From Bacillus sp. HSf4 (lineage in GTDB: Bacteria > Bacillota > Bacilli > Bacillales > Bacillaceae): DNA of 64,000 nucleotides. This document shows positions 54,718 to 63,382 of this stretch, in pieces (position 1 is the first letter of the stretch; each line of letters begins with the position of its first letter). Where the stretch lies: the NCBI RefSeq assembly GCF_029537375.1, contig NZ_CP120679.1, positions 2,344,001 through 2,408,000 on the forward strand, written 5' to 3'. The notes beneath the pieces were generated by a model. That model had not been told where the DNA came from. It saw only the letters and a list, made by a program, of their open reading frames with translations, and made no database searches. The position numbers and the translations under genes were made by a program.

Positions 54718-55587
54718 ATGCTCGGAAATATCAGAATGAAAAACGTCTTGTTTATATTGGCAGGTGCCGCAGTGTTTTCTTTTGGACTCGTGCATTTTAA
54801 CATGCAGAACAACCTTTCGGAGGGCGGTTTTACCGGAATCACTCTGCTGCTTTACTTTTTGTTTCATATTGATCCTTCCATTTCCAACCTGGTATTAAAC
54901 ATTCCGGTTTTTATTATCGGCTGGAAGCTTCTTGGGCGAACGGTTTTTTCCTACACCATTCTCGGGACAGTCGGCTTGTCCGTGTTTTTGTGGATTTTCC
55001 AGCGTTATCAGATCCATATGCCCCTTCAGCATGACCTTGCGCTGGCCGCACTTTTTGCCGGAGTTTTTATCGGAACAGGGTTGGGGATTATTTTTAAATA
55101 CGGGGGAACGACAGGCGGCGTCGATATTATCGTACGGCTCATCAACAAGTATTTTCAAGTCCCGATGGGAAAAGCGATGTTTGTTTTTGATGCCTGTGTC
55201 ATCACGCTGTCGCTGATTTTTTACCTTTCCTATAAGGAAGCCATGTACACGCTTGTCGCCGTATTTGTCGCTTCCAAAGTGATTGATTTTATGCAGGAAG
55301 GCGGATACGCGGCAAAAGGTGCCACCATCATTTCTGAAAAGAACGATCAGATTCAGCAAAAAATCATCGAAGAAATGGAAAGAGGTGTCACCGTCTTAAA
55401 AGGCCAAGGTTCTTATACGAAAACAGAGCGGGATGTATTATACTGCGTCGTCCCGAAAAACGAAGTGTTCCTGTTGAAAAATGTGATTACTTCCATAGAT
55501 CCGCATGCATTTGTCGCTGTAAGCGATGTTCATGATGTACTCGGGGAAGGTTTTACATTGGATGAAAACAAAAACCCCATCACCTGA
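54718..55587 (+). CDS. ypjC: YitT family membrane protein YpjC
   Basis: 289 residues. Five to six membrane helices (to about 200) of the DUF161 type with GGFTGITLLL and GGTTGGVDIIVRLIN, then a soluble DUF2179 domain (KGATIISEKND onward). The transported or sensed ligand is unknown. Only plus-strand gene in this stretch. A GAAAGGGG ribosome site precedes the ATG. Confidence 0.88.
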   Translation: MLGNIRMKNVLFILAGAAVFSFGLVHFNMQNNLSEGGFTGITLLLYFLFHIDPSISNLVLNIPVFIIGWKLLGRTVFSYTILGTVGLSVFLWIFQRYQIHMPLQHDLALAALFAGVFIGTGLGIIFKYGGTTGGVDIIVRLINKYFQVPMGKAMFVFDACVITLSLIFYLSYKEAMYTLVAVFVASKVIDFMQEGGYAAKGATIISEKNDQIQQKIIEEMERGVTVLKGQGSYTKTERDVLYCVVPKNEVFLLKNVITSIDPHAFVAVSDVHDVLGEGFTLDENKNPIT

Positions 55588-55598
55588 CCATCAAAAAG

Positions 55599-55640
55599 CA
55601 AAAAAGAAGCTCTCAGATGATAGGAGCTTCTTATTTCGGC
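55599..55640. terminator. Bidirectional terminator ypjC / ypjB
   Basis: AAGAAGCTC / GAGCTTCTT with an 11-nt loop between convergent genes. Confidence 0.78.
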
Positions 55641-56431
55641 CAATCTTTTTCTCTTTTTTTGCGCTTGTCCCCTTCTGCTTTATACTTTCTGAACCCCACA
55701 TATGTCAGGGTGGATAAAATGATGCTTCCGGTTGTCAAAATGACCCACAACAAGGAAGGGTCTGCGTCATCTTCCTCCACCTGATTAAAGACATCTTCCA
55801 AGTCTTTTTCCAGCATCGTCAAACGCTCAAGCTTGCTGCTTTCCGTCATCTGCTGAAAATCGCCGTGATCGACAACTTCGATATGGTTGGATACATTCTT
55901 TAACTGCTTCGGCGAGATATCAATCGTTAAGCTCGGATAAATCGTTTCATACAATGATAAAAAATGATTCCACTTTTCCCGAAACGTCAGGCTGTCTTCT
56001 TTCTGAATACCGGCTTTTAGCGCCCTGAATGAATCCATGATCGGTTTTTTTAATGAACCCCAAAGCGGATCATGATCGGATTCGATGGCATCCATCAGCA
56101 TTCTAAACTGGGCGGCGGTTTTGAACTTGTCATTTTTCGCCGTTCCTTCGTTTTCCAGGCTTTTCAGCAGATCGTGGTATGCCAGGTTAACCTGGCGGAT
56201 CTCGGAACCTGTCATCACATCTTCAGCCCCGTCTCTCTTTGCGGTTTTCAGCCGCTTTTCAAAATATTGAAGAATCTGAACTGCCTCCTCATACTGAGCC
56301 TGTCTTGTTAATTGGAATACCGTATCAGACAGTTCGGTCAGCTCCTCTAAAGCGGATGAATCTTCCGCTTTTAAACCGTTCGCAGGAACAACAAGCGCAA
56401 GCAGCATGCAAAGGATCACCTTTCGTATCAT
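55631..56431 (-). CDS. ypjB: Sporulation-associated membrane protein YpjB
   Basis: 266 residues. Signal peptide (MIRKVILCMLLALVVP...), a helical extracellular domain, and a C-terminal membrane helix (WVILTTGSIILSTLTYVGF near 232-250) with a basic tail. The family is SpoYpjB, made early in sporulation in B. subtilis. GGAGGG precedes the ATG. Confidence 0.88.
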   Translation of the reverse strand: MIRKVILCMLLALVVPANGLKAEDSSALEELTELSDTVFQLTRQAQYEEAVQILQYFEKRLKTAKRDGAEDVMTGSEIRQVNLAYHDLLKSLENEGTAKNDKFKTAAQFRMLMDAIESDHDPLWGSLKKPIMDSFRALKAGIQKEDSLTFREKWNHFLSLYETIYPSLTIDISPKQLKNVSNHIEVVDHGDFQQMTESSKLERLTMLEKDLEDVFNQVEEDDADPSLLWVILTTGSIILSTLTYVGFRKYKAEGDKRKKREKDWPK

Positions 56432-56508
56432 TCACGGTCCCTCCCACTCCTTCTATTAAATCGTATGAAGAGAGGGACAAGGTTAGACCAAGATTGTTGA
56501 GCAAACCT

Positions 56509-57102
56509 TTACAGTTTGAATGCTTTTTTGGACAGGACAAGGTAATAGGCCAAGCCGATCGAAGCAATGCTGAGCCAAAATGTAAAATAGCCGATTTGCG
56601 GCATGTATTGATCAAGCATCGAATAATTGGGCATCATTCCAAACACATAATCAATGATGTCATTGTGCAGCGTCCAAACTGCCGCAAGCGCCAAATGCCA
56701 TCCTTTGAACCGGTAATATGGTGCATACAGAACACCTTGCACTGCCATGGCAAAATGGGATGCAATCAGCATATATCCCGTCCAATGCAGGCTTCCGGTC
56801 GTCACAAGCACGAGGATATTCATGACAACGGCCCAGAGGCCGTATTTGACGAGCGTCACAAGCGCAAGCGCTTCAAAGAGAGAAGCGTTGCTCTTCAATA
56901 AAAGGCCGATTAGGACAAATAAAAAAAACAGGGTGGCTGTCGGGCTGTCAGGGACAAAGATCAAAAATTTTGCAGGTGTATTCGTCAGCTGGGGAAGATA
57001 CCAATAATAGCCGTACACCGTTCCCAAAAAATTAATGATCAAAAGCATGATCGTCATCGGCTTTTGCCCAAGTATGTAAGATATCAATTTCAAACGAATC
57101 AA
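56509..57102 (-). CDS. ypjA: DUF1405 membrane protein YpjA
   Basis: 197 residues, five to six membrane helices, with the family motif YGYYWYLPQL near residue 30 and VWTLHNDIIDYVFG near 143. Function unknown. TTG at 57102 has a weak ribosome site, and an internal ATG at 57057 is possible. A plus-strand reading frame overlaps this 5' end. Confidence 0.8.
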   Translation of the reverse strand: MIRLKLISYILGQKPMTIMLLIINFLGTVYGYYWYLPQLTNTPAKFLIFVPDSPTATLFFLFVLIGLLLKSNASLFEALALVTLVKYGLWAVVMNILVLVTTGSLHWTGYMLIASHFAMAVQGVLYAPYYRFKGWHLALAAVWTLHNDIIDYVFGMMPNYSMLDQYMPQIGYFTFWLSIASIGLAYYLVLSKKAFKL

Positions 57103-57324
57103 CTCACAGTCTCTTTAAATCAAAAAATACGGCACGGGTCACTTCCTCAGGGATATGTCTGGAAAATATCGGACGCGACAGAACCTTTTTTGGCTCGCAA
57201 ACGGCCCTATACATTCAGATGTCCAAACATGAAAGAGGCCATCGACATCGTCGACAGCCTTGAGAGGCTGACCAAGCGTCAGCTTCAGCTCTATCAAGAG
57301 TATAGCCTGCCTTTATCATCTTGA
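57064..57324 (+). CDS. Hypothetical small protein, start uncertain
   Basis: The open frame encodes up to 86 residues. Its second half looks like real protein: SDATEPFLARKRPYTFRC, then KEAIDIVDSLERLTKRQLQL, an amphipathic helix with ordinary Bacillus codons. It fills the gap between ypjA and qcrC, where the minus strand has nothing obvious. Only TTG at 57064 starts the long form, without a clear ribosome site, and it overlaps divergent ypjA by 39 bp. Function unknown. Confidence 0.45.
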   Translation: MPKYVRYQFQTNQLTVSLNQKIRHGSLPQGYVWKISDATEPFLARKRPYTFRCPNMKEAIDIVDSLERLTKRQLQLYQEYSLPLSS

Positions 57325-57333
57325 CAACACTTT

Positions 57334-58101
57334 TTACTTGGCTGTTGTTTCAGAGATGAACTTAGACAGTTCTTTCAGTTCTTTATCTGATCCTTTAAAG
57401 ACGCCGGCTGGCATTTGTCCCTTTCCTTCTTTGGCGATTTTTGCAATTTCTTCAGGAGACAATCCGTTATCGACGAGAGACGGTCCGGCGGCCCCTCCCT
57501 GCATATTATCTCCGTGGCATGAGATACAGCCCTGCTCCTGGTAAAGCTTGTAGCCTGCTGCACTCGTATCAATATCGGCTTCCTCTTTGATTTTCCCCTG
57601 CTCTTCAGCGGCGGCCCAATCGTGGGTGGCAACCGACTGCCATGTTAAGAAAACCGTCGCCGCCAGCGCTAAAAGCATTAGCCCTACGGCAACCGGGCGT
57701 TTATAAGGCCTTCTCTCTGGGCCCCTGTCGAGAAACGGGGCCAACAGGAGCGCCCCGAATGCAATCGCCGGAATGACAATGGCGCCGACCACCGTATACG
57801 GTCCGGCAGCATATTCATACTTGAGCAATTGGTACAGAAATAGAAAATACCAGTCTGGCAAAGGTATGTAGCCGGTATCCGTCGGATCCGCCATCCGCTC
57901 GAGCGGAGGTTCGTGAACGACTGTCAGCACAAGAAAACCGATGAGAAAAACCGCGCCGACAAGCCATTCTTTAAGCAGAAAGTTCGGCCAGAACGCTTCC
58001 GTTTTTCCCGGAAACTCGGAATAATCTTTTGGAATATTCGGTTTTCTTTCCGCCGGAATCCTCGAATCTCCGACAAATTTCATTCCTTTTCCCCTTTTCA
58101 T
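57334..58101 (-). CDS. qcrC: Menaquinol:cytochrome c reductase cytochrome b/c subunit QcrC
   Basis: 255 residues, a fusion of a subunit IV-like part (three membrane helices, residues about 45-150, with PDWYFLFLYQLLKY) and a C-terminal cytochrome c domain with haem motif CISCH near 192 and Met ligand region GKGQMPAG. AAGGAGG precedes the ATG. Last gene of qcrABC. Confidence 0.96.
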   Translation of the reverse strand: MKRGKGMKFVGDSRIPAERKPNIPKDYSEFPGKTEAFWPNFLLKEWLVGAVFLIGFLVLTVVHEPPLERMADPTDTGYIPLPDWYFLFLYQLLKYEYAAGPYTVVGAIVIPAIAFGALLLAPFLDRGPERRPYKRPVAVGLMLLALAATVFLTWQSVATHDWAAAEEQGKIKEEADIDTSAAGYKLYQEQGCISCHGDNMQGGAAGPSLVDNGLSPEEIAKIAKEGKGQMPAGVFKGSDKELKELSKFISETTAK

Positions 58102-58131
58102 GCCATCCCCTCCTTCTTTTGAGTCATTTGC

Positions 58132-58806
58132 TTAAAGCGGCCCTGAAATGCCTTGCTTCCGAATCATGATAAAGTGTGCTGCCATAAGGGCGAACAGAGC
58201 GGCTGGCAGGAAAAAGACGTGTATGGCGAAAAAGCGCGCCAACGTCTGAGCGCCGACAATATCAGGATGACCGGCAAGCAGTGTTTTGATTTGCGACCCG
58301 ATCAGCGGTGTCGCTTCAGCAATCTGCAAACCGACTTTCGTCGCAAACAGAGCTTTCATATCCCAAGGCAGAAGGTAGCCTGTAAATCCTAACCCGAGCA
58401 TGACAAAGAAGATCAGCACGCCGACGATCCAGTTCAGCTCCCTCGGCTTTTTATAAGCCCCCTGGAAGAAAACCCTCAGCGTATGAAGAAACATCATCAC
58501 GATGACCAAGCTTGCCCCCCAATGATGCATCCCTCTTACGATCTGCCCGAATGCCACTTCATTTTGCAGGTAATAAACCGATTCCCAGGCGTTTTTAATG
58601 TCGGGAACATAGTACATCGTCAAAAACATGCCGGAAAGAACCTGAATCACCGTTACGAAAAACGTCAGTCCCCCGAAGCAGTATACAAAGGCGGAAAAAT
58701 GGTGAGCGGGATTGACATGTTCAGGAACTTCATGATCGGCAATATCCCGCCAAAGCGGCGTGATATCCAGTCTTTCATCAACCCAGTCATAAATTTTGTT
58801 TAGCAT
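58132..58806 (-). CDS. qcrB: Menaquinol:cytochrome c reductase cytochrome b6 subunit QcrB
   Basis: 224 residues, four membrane helices, almost identical to B. subtilis. Haem-ligating His pairs are in RGMHHWGASL, FLHTLRVF and FFAIHVFFLPAA; GYLLPWD is the quinone-site motif, and a Cys near residue 45 (VYCFGG) fits the extra covalent haem of b6-type proteins. ATG at 58806 follows AAGGAAGGG. Confidence 0.97.
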   Translation of the reverse strand: MLNKIYDWVDERLDITPLWRDIADHEVPEHVNPAHHFSAFVYCFGGLTFFVTVIQVLSGMFLTMYYVPDIKNAWESVYYLQNEVAFGQIVRGMHHWGASLVIVMMFLHTLRVFFQGAYKKPRELNWIVGVLIFFVMLGLGFTGYLLPWDMKALFATKVGLQIAEATPLIGSQIKTLLAGHPDIVGAQTLARFFAIHVFFLPAALFALMAAHFIMIRKQGISGPL

Positions 58807-58808
58807 GA

Positions 58809-59315
58809 TCACCCTTCCTTCCTCGGCTTGGCTTTTCCTAAGTAAAGAAAGCCGTCTTTAACCTCTTGCTCATAGCGGTCTAGCGGAGCCAGAGGCGGAG
58901 TTCCGGGTACGTTGGTACCATCCTTTTCATAAAGCCCGTAATGGCACGGACAAAAGAACTTGTTCGGATTTTTAGGATCGCTGTTCCAGTTGACCGTGCA
59001 CCCCAAATGTTTACAAACCGGTGATAAAGCTACAATTTCTTCCCCATTTTTGAAAACCCACGCAGACCTCGATTCTTCAGACTCGTACCAGGCGTCGACT
59101 TGCTTGATTTTAAAGTCGAAGCGCTGCGGTTCATTTGTCAGTTCATCAACGCTGACAACCTGAACCATGTCCTGTTCCTCAGTCGGTCTTAAAACCGGAT
59201 CGAGCGCGAAGCGAACCATAGGCATGAGCATTCCGGCCGCCATAAAACCGCCGACTCCGGTCAGCGTGTAGTTCAAAAATTGACGTCTGGATACCCGATG
59301 TCTTTTTTCGCTCAT
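58809..59315 (-). CDS. qcrA: Menaquinol:cytochrome c reductase Rieske iron-sulphur subunit QcrA
   Basis: 168 residues. Twin-arginine-type N-terminus SRRQFLNYT followed by a membrane anchor, then the Rieske motifs CKHLGC near 104 and CPCHYG near 124 that bind the 2Fe-2S cluster by two Cys and two His. ATG at 59315 lies 8 bp after GGGGGG. First gene of qcrABC, exported by the Tat pathway in B. subtilis. Confidence 0.96.
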   Translation of the reverse strand: MSEKRHRVSRRQFLNYTLTGVGGFMAAGMLMPMVRFALDPVLRPTEEQDMVQVVSVDELTNEPQRFDFKIKQVDAWYESEESRSAWVFKNGEEIVALSPVCKHLGCTVNWNSDPKNPNKFFCPCHYGLYEKDGTNVPGTPPLAPLDRYEQEVKDGFLYLGKAKPRKEG

Positions 59316-59389
59316 CTTCATATCCCCCCTCAAGTCCCCAGCTACAATATAACTGAAATAGAAAAAAATTCATGAACTAGGACACCCTC

Positions 59390-59418
59390 ATAATATATCA
59401 ATATTTTAGGAAGGTCAA
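59390..59418 (-). promoter_or_regulatory. Promoter of qcrABC
   Basis: Minus-strand TTGACC (59413-59418), 17-bp spacer, TATTAT (59390-59395). Confidence 0.72.
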
Positions 59419-59460
59419 CATTGCCAAAATCATTATCCAAAGGAAATGTAAGTGTTTTTA

Positions 59461-59907
59461 TTAAGAGTTCCAATTTTGTAACAAAATGTTCAATATTTGC
59501 TCAATTTGGTCTTCCAAAAGCTTTTGCTTTAATGAATCTTTCATATGTTCGAGAGGAATCGCCGGAATCCAAAGCAGTTTCTGCTCATTTCCAAGCACTT
59601 GCTTCCAGCGCTCGTCCGTCGTCAAAAACACGATGTGCCGGAAATGCCGAGCTGCCATTTCCTCCAGATCAGCAAGATCCTCGGCGCTTTTCTCATCAGC
59701 GTGCAAATATGTATAGGGCGGAAACAGGTAGACGCGGCCCTTCAGCTGCCTCTCCAGCTCTTCTGCCAGTATAGACGTAAATTCCCCTTTTGATACGGCC
59801 GATTTGAATTGATCCCCCAACTGAACCGAAATCAGCGGGATCACGGCTGTATCGATATATTCTTTTGCATTCAGATAAACATCCGCATCATGCGCATTCC
59901 ATTTCAC
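59461..59907 (-). CDS. ypiF: DUF2487 protein YpiF
   Basis: 148 residues, same length as B. subtilis YpiF. It has VIPLISVQLGDQF near residue 18 and HIVFLTTDERWKQ near 92; soluble, no known domain. GTG start after GAGGAG. Between ypiB and qcrA, as in B. subtilis. Function unknown. Confidence 0.85.
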   Translation of the reverse strand: MKWNAHDADVYLNAKEYIDTAVIPLISVQLGDQFKSAVSKGEFTSILAEELERQLKGRVYLFPPYTYLHADEKSAEDLADLEEMAARHFRHIVFLTTDERWKQVLGNEQKLLWIPAIPLEHMKDSLKQKLLEDQIEQILNILLQNWNS

Positions 59908-59948
59908 GCTTCCGACTCCTCCTTATGACAGCGCTTACTCCGCCAGTT

Positions 59949-59984
59949 GAACAAGCCTTGCGTTTCGGCAAGGCTTGTTATTGG
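59949..59984. repeat. Inverted repeat between ypiB and ypiF
   Basis: AACAAGCCTTGC / GCAAGGCTTGTT, a perfect 12-bp stem with a 6-nt loop. T-runs are weak on both strands; it could terminate or stabilise ypiB mRNA. Confidence 0.65.
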
Positions 59985-59988
59985 CGAT

Positions 59989-60528
59989 TTATCGCAGCTG
60001 ATTCAGTTGTTTCGCAAGTTTTTCGAAGCTTTCTTTATCTTGGCGGTCTAGTGCTTCATCTATTTCCCGCAGCAGCTTTTGTCTCTGAAATGTAGAAATG
60101 GAGTGCTCCAAAATCTGTTCAGCGACAATCTTATCTTTTTCATTTTCGTACAGGTCTTTCGGAATATGCGGATTAGCTTCCAAAACAGCCGCGTATTCCG
60201 GTGAATTATAAGCTGAACGGAAATTCAGCTGGATGAAGAGATCCTGCTGCTTATTCAGCCTGATATCATGAAACGATTTCTCTGCATCGGTCGTCATGAC
60301 GTTTTCTTTATAAAAACGAAAAGGCACTTCTTCGACACAGTGGGTGGACATGATAATGCCCCTTGGGCAAAATTCGGCCTGCTCGACAAAATGCACTTTT
60401 TCCATCAGCGAGTCATGGCTCATTAAATAATTCAGAATCCATACACACTCTCTACGCTTTAGCTGATAGTGGTTTAAAAACCAGCGGATAAAATCTTTTT
60501 TTTCATTGACAGAAACAGGGGTCTGCAT
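59989..60528 (-). CDS. ypiB: UPF0302 protein YpiB
   Basis: 179 residues, as in B. subtilis. [19 protein letters not shown] near residue 10 is the UPF0302 N-terminal block, and a short IDEAL-like C-terminal segment ([13 protein letters not shown]) follows. IDEAL motifs bind partner proteins. AGAGGAGG precedes the ATG. Function unknown. Confidence 0.88.
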   Translation of the reverse strand: MQTPVSVNEKKDFIRWFLNHYQLKRRECVWILNYLMSHDSLMEKVHFVEQAEFCPRGIIMSTHCVEEVPFRFYKENVMTTDAEKSFHDIRLNKQQDLFIQLNFRSAYNSPEYAAVLEANPHIPKDLYENEKDKIVAEQILEHSISTFQRQKLLREIDEALDRQDKESFEKLAKQLNQLR

Positions 60529-60596
60529 GTTATTCCCTCCTCTATCGCATCTTGTGTATTACATTAATAATTCCACACAAACCGGTCATATCCTTC

Positions 60597-61871
60597 TTAT
60601 TCAAAGGAATTTTCGTCTTCGATTCTGAAAATCATCTCCTGGGTTTCCGTGTCTGCGGGGTTAAGCTCTGCCAGCTTTTTCAACAGCGGCAGCGCTTCTT
60701 TCCGCCTTCCTTCTTCAAGCAAAAAGCGCGAATACTCGTAAAGGAAATCTCCGTCATCCCGATAGTGCTCAAATGCGCTCTCATATTCCTGCGAAGCCTT
60801 CCCATACTCTTCCTCCCCCCTGTAAGCCGAAGCCAGAAACCAGCTGAATTTAGGGTCATCCTCGCCGTATTTGCGGACTTCGTGAACAAGGTCAATGATC
60901 CCCTCATAGTCTTCTTCTTCGAGGTAAAGAGCGAGCAGGGTTTGGACAGCTTCAATATAACCTGGATCAAGCGCCAGCGCTTCACGAAGGAGATCTGCCG
61001 CTTCTGAATGCCTTTTCGTTTTAAGGGCTGCTTTTGCTGCAGAAAGGTAAAGCTCTTTATTGAATTCATCTACGCGGATACCTTCTTTTGCCGTTTCAAA
61101 GGCCTCCTCATAAAGCCCCTCGGCTTCGTAGCTGTTCGCCAAAGGTTTATAAAGCGAAGAATAGGACGGATCCATTTCCTTGAGCTCTGTCAACTGCTTG
61201 ATCGCAGTTTTAGAATACCCCGCTTTCCAAGCGGTAAAACCGAATCCGAACAGCGTATTGGGCTCCGGATTTTCCTGAGCGGCTTTTTCATACCATTCCA
61301 GCGCTTCTTCAAACTCCCCTGACGAGCTCAATGATTCAGCCAGCCTCTGATAAACATTGACACCCCCGATGACAGCTTTTTCACGGGCTGCTTTTTTGTA
61401 TTGCCGCACCGCTTTTCCGTAAGCCCCTTGAGTAAAATACAACTCTCCCAAAGCAAAATCGATCACCGGTTCATCTGTCAAAATCGATTTCGCCTTCAAG
61501 AGCTTCTGCTCGCTGACTTCAAACAGTCCTTGCATCTGATAGAGATCGGCCATCAAGAGCAGGCTTTCCGGGTATGCCTGATCTGTTTCCGGAATCGTTT
61601 CCAGGACCGCGAGCGCTTTTTCTTCCTGATCGGTTTCAATGAGGAGCTCAGCATAAAAACAAGTCAGTTCTGTTTCTTCCGGATAAAGTTCATGCAAATC
61701 ATTCACAATGGCAATTGCTTTATCAACAATTCCCCATTCATAGTACAGCTGGGCTGCTATTAATTTGTCTTCATCATGAAGACTGGACTCGATATCAGCA
61801 AGCTTTTTCAATCCGCTTTCCGTATGGCCTGCTTCAACTAATTTTATGGCTTCTTGAATCGAAGTATTCAA
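60597..61871 (-). CDS. ypiA: Tetratricopeptide repeat protein YpiA
   Basis: 424 residues, made of about ten TPR units along its whole length (for example ALEWYEKAAQENPEPNTLFG near 215, and LLREALALDPGYIEAVQ near 290). A soluble scaffold for protein contacts; partners unknown. TTG start after AAAGGGACG. Between aroE and ypiB, as in B. subtilis. Confidence 0.88.
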   Translation of the reverse strand: MNTSIQEAIKLVEAGHTESGLKKLADIESSLHDEDKLIAAQLYYEWGIVDKAIAIVNDLHELYPEETELTCFYAELLIETDQEEKALAVLETIPETDQAYPESLLLMADLYQMQGLFEVSEQKLLKAKSILTDEPVIDFALGELYFTQGAYGKAVRQYKKAAREKAVIGGVNVYQRLAESLSSSGEFEEALEWYEKAAQENPEPNTLFGFGFTAWKAGYSKTAIKQLTELKEMDPSYSSLYKPLANSYEAEGLYEEAFETAKEGIRVDEFNKELYLSAAKAALKTKRHSEAADLLREALALDPGYIEAVQTLLALYLEEEDYEGIIDLVHEVRKYGEDDPKFSWFLASAYRGEEEYGKASQEYESAFEHYRDDGDFLYEYSRFLLEEGRRKEALPLLKKLAELNPADTETQEMIFRIEDENSFE

Positions 61872-62062
61872 ATCTAAACGTCCCTTTCTTTCGTCAAATC
61901 ATCGCCTGCTCTCTTTTAGGCAATACTTTGTAAGATTATTTTTATCATAATTCACTGAAGGCGTTGTCGGCAAATTTGTTGCCCGGGTTTTTGTAAGAAA
62001 AGGGGAAGCGGATAGATTTCGCTTTAAGACAAGCTATGCTGTCATGCCCCGTTTTATGCGTA

Positions 62063-62100
62063 AAAAAGCCTGGAGCACGGAGGCTTCAGGCTTTTTTTGC
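62063..62100 (-). terminator. Terminator of the tyrA-aroE transcript
   Basis: AAAAAAGCCTG / CAGGCTTTTTT with an inner partial stem, containing the aroE stop codon. Confidence 0.85.
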
Positions 62101-63372
62101 AAGCTTTTCGATATGTTCAAAAAATGTCGGATACGATACGCTCACAGCTTCCGGATGTAAGATGTCAATTGGATGTTCACAGATCAAAGCGGCAATTCCA
62201 AGCATCATGCCGATGCGGTGGTCGCCATGGCTGGAAACTTCCGCTCCGCCTTTCAGCTGCGTCTTTCCGTAGATCTTCATGCCGTCTTCGGTCGGCTCGA
62301 TACGCGCGCCAAGTTTTTTCAGCTCGGATGCGACGGTATCGATTCGGTTGGTTTCCTTCACCTTCAGTTCGGCGGCGTCTTTAATGATCGTCATCCCTTC
62401 AGCCTGTGTAGCAAGCAGGGCGATGATCGGAATTTCATCGATCAGCCGCGGAATCAAATCACCGGAAATTTCCGTGGCTGTCAGGGGCGCCGTCTTGATT
62501 TTCAAGTCGCCGTATGGTTCGCCGCTTGCGGCATCATTCGGCTCGATTTCGAGATCCGCACCCATCTTTTCAAGGACATCGATGATTCCCGTTCTTGTCG
62601 GGTTTAACCCGACATTTTTCAGAACGATTTCACTGTTTGGCACAAGCGAACCTGCTGCAAGGAAAAATGCCGCTGATGAAATATCTCCAGGGACGAATAC
62701 ATCGGCTGCCTTTAACGTCTGTCCCCCTGTAATCGAAACAGAGGTGTCGCTTTCCTCGAGCGTAACGCCGAACATCGAGAGCATCCGCTCTGTGTGATCT
62801 CTTGATTTGTGAGGTTCTGTCACCGTCGTGGTGCCGTCGGCCTGAAGTCCGGCGAGGAGGACGGCCGACTTGATTTGCGCGCTGGCAACAGGTGACTGAA
62901 AATCGATCGCTGTCAGATTGCCGCCCCGGACAGAAAGCGGTGTGTATTCTCCCCCGGCGCGGCCGTCGATTTTTGCACCCATTTGCTGAAGCGGTTCTGT
63001 TACACGCTTCATCGGCCTTTTGGCGATGCTTTCATCCCCAGCCACTGTACTGTGAAACGGGCGGCCGGCCAAAATGCCCAGCATCAGTCTGATCGTCGTT
63101 CCGGAATTTCCGACGTCAAGAAGCTCTTTCGGCTCAGAGAGCTGATCAAGCCCTTTGCCGTAAACCGTGACGTCGCTTTCGTTCTGTTCGATGCCAACGC
63201 CCATTTTTTTGAAGCACTCGATCGTGCTCAAACAGTCTGCTCCCGGCAAAAAGTTTTTGATGACGGTTTTTCCTTCTGCAATGGCGCCAAACATAACAGA
63301 ACGATGGGAGATCGACTTATCCCCCGGAATATGAAGTTCTCCATTAAGTGAACTGACTTTTCCTCTTTTCAT
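62086..63372 (-). CDS. aroE: 3-phosphoshikimate 1-carboxyvinyltransferase (EPSP synthase)
   Basis: 428 residues, the B. subtilis length. [10 protein letters not shown] near residue 17, [14 protein letters not shown] near 90 and [10 protein letters not shown] near 375 mark the family. It transfers enolpyruvyl from PEP to shikimate-3-phosphate. Named aroE in B. subtilis and aroA elsewhere. ATG at 63372 follows GAGGTGG, 10 bp after the tyrA stop. Confidence 0.97.
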   Translation of the reverse strand: MKRGKVSSLNGELHIPGDKSISHRSVMFGAIAEGKTVIKNFLPGADCLSTIECFKKMGVGIEQNESDVTVYGKGLDQLSEPKELLDVGNSGTTIRLMLGILAGRPFHSTVAGDESIAKRPMKRVTEPLQQMGAKIDGRAGGEYTPLSVRGGNLTAIDFQSPVASAQIKSAVLLAGLQADGTTTVTEPHKSRDHTERMLSMFGVTLEESDTSVSITGGQTLKAADVFVPGDISSAAFFLAAGSLVPNSEIVLKNVGLNPTRTGIIDVLEKMGADLEIEPNDAASGEPYGDLKIKTAPLTATEISGDLIPRLIDEIPIIALLATQAEGMTIIKDAAELKVKETNRIDTVASELKKLGARIEPTEDGMKIYGKTQLKGGAEVSSHGDHRIGMMLGIAALICEHPIDILHPEAVSVSYPTFFEHIEKLAKKA

Positions 63373-63382
63373 TTGTTCCACC

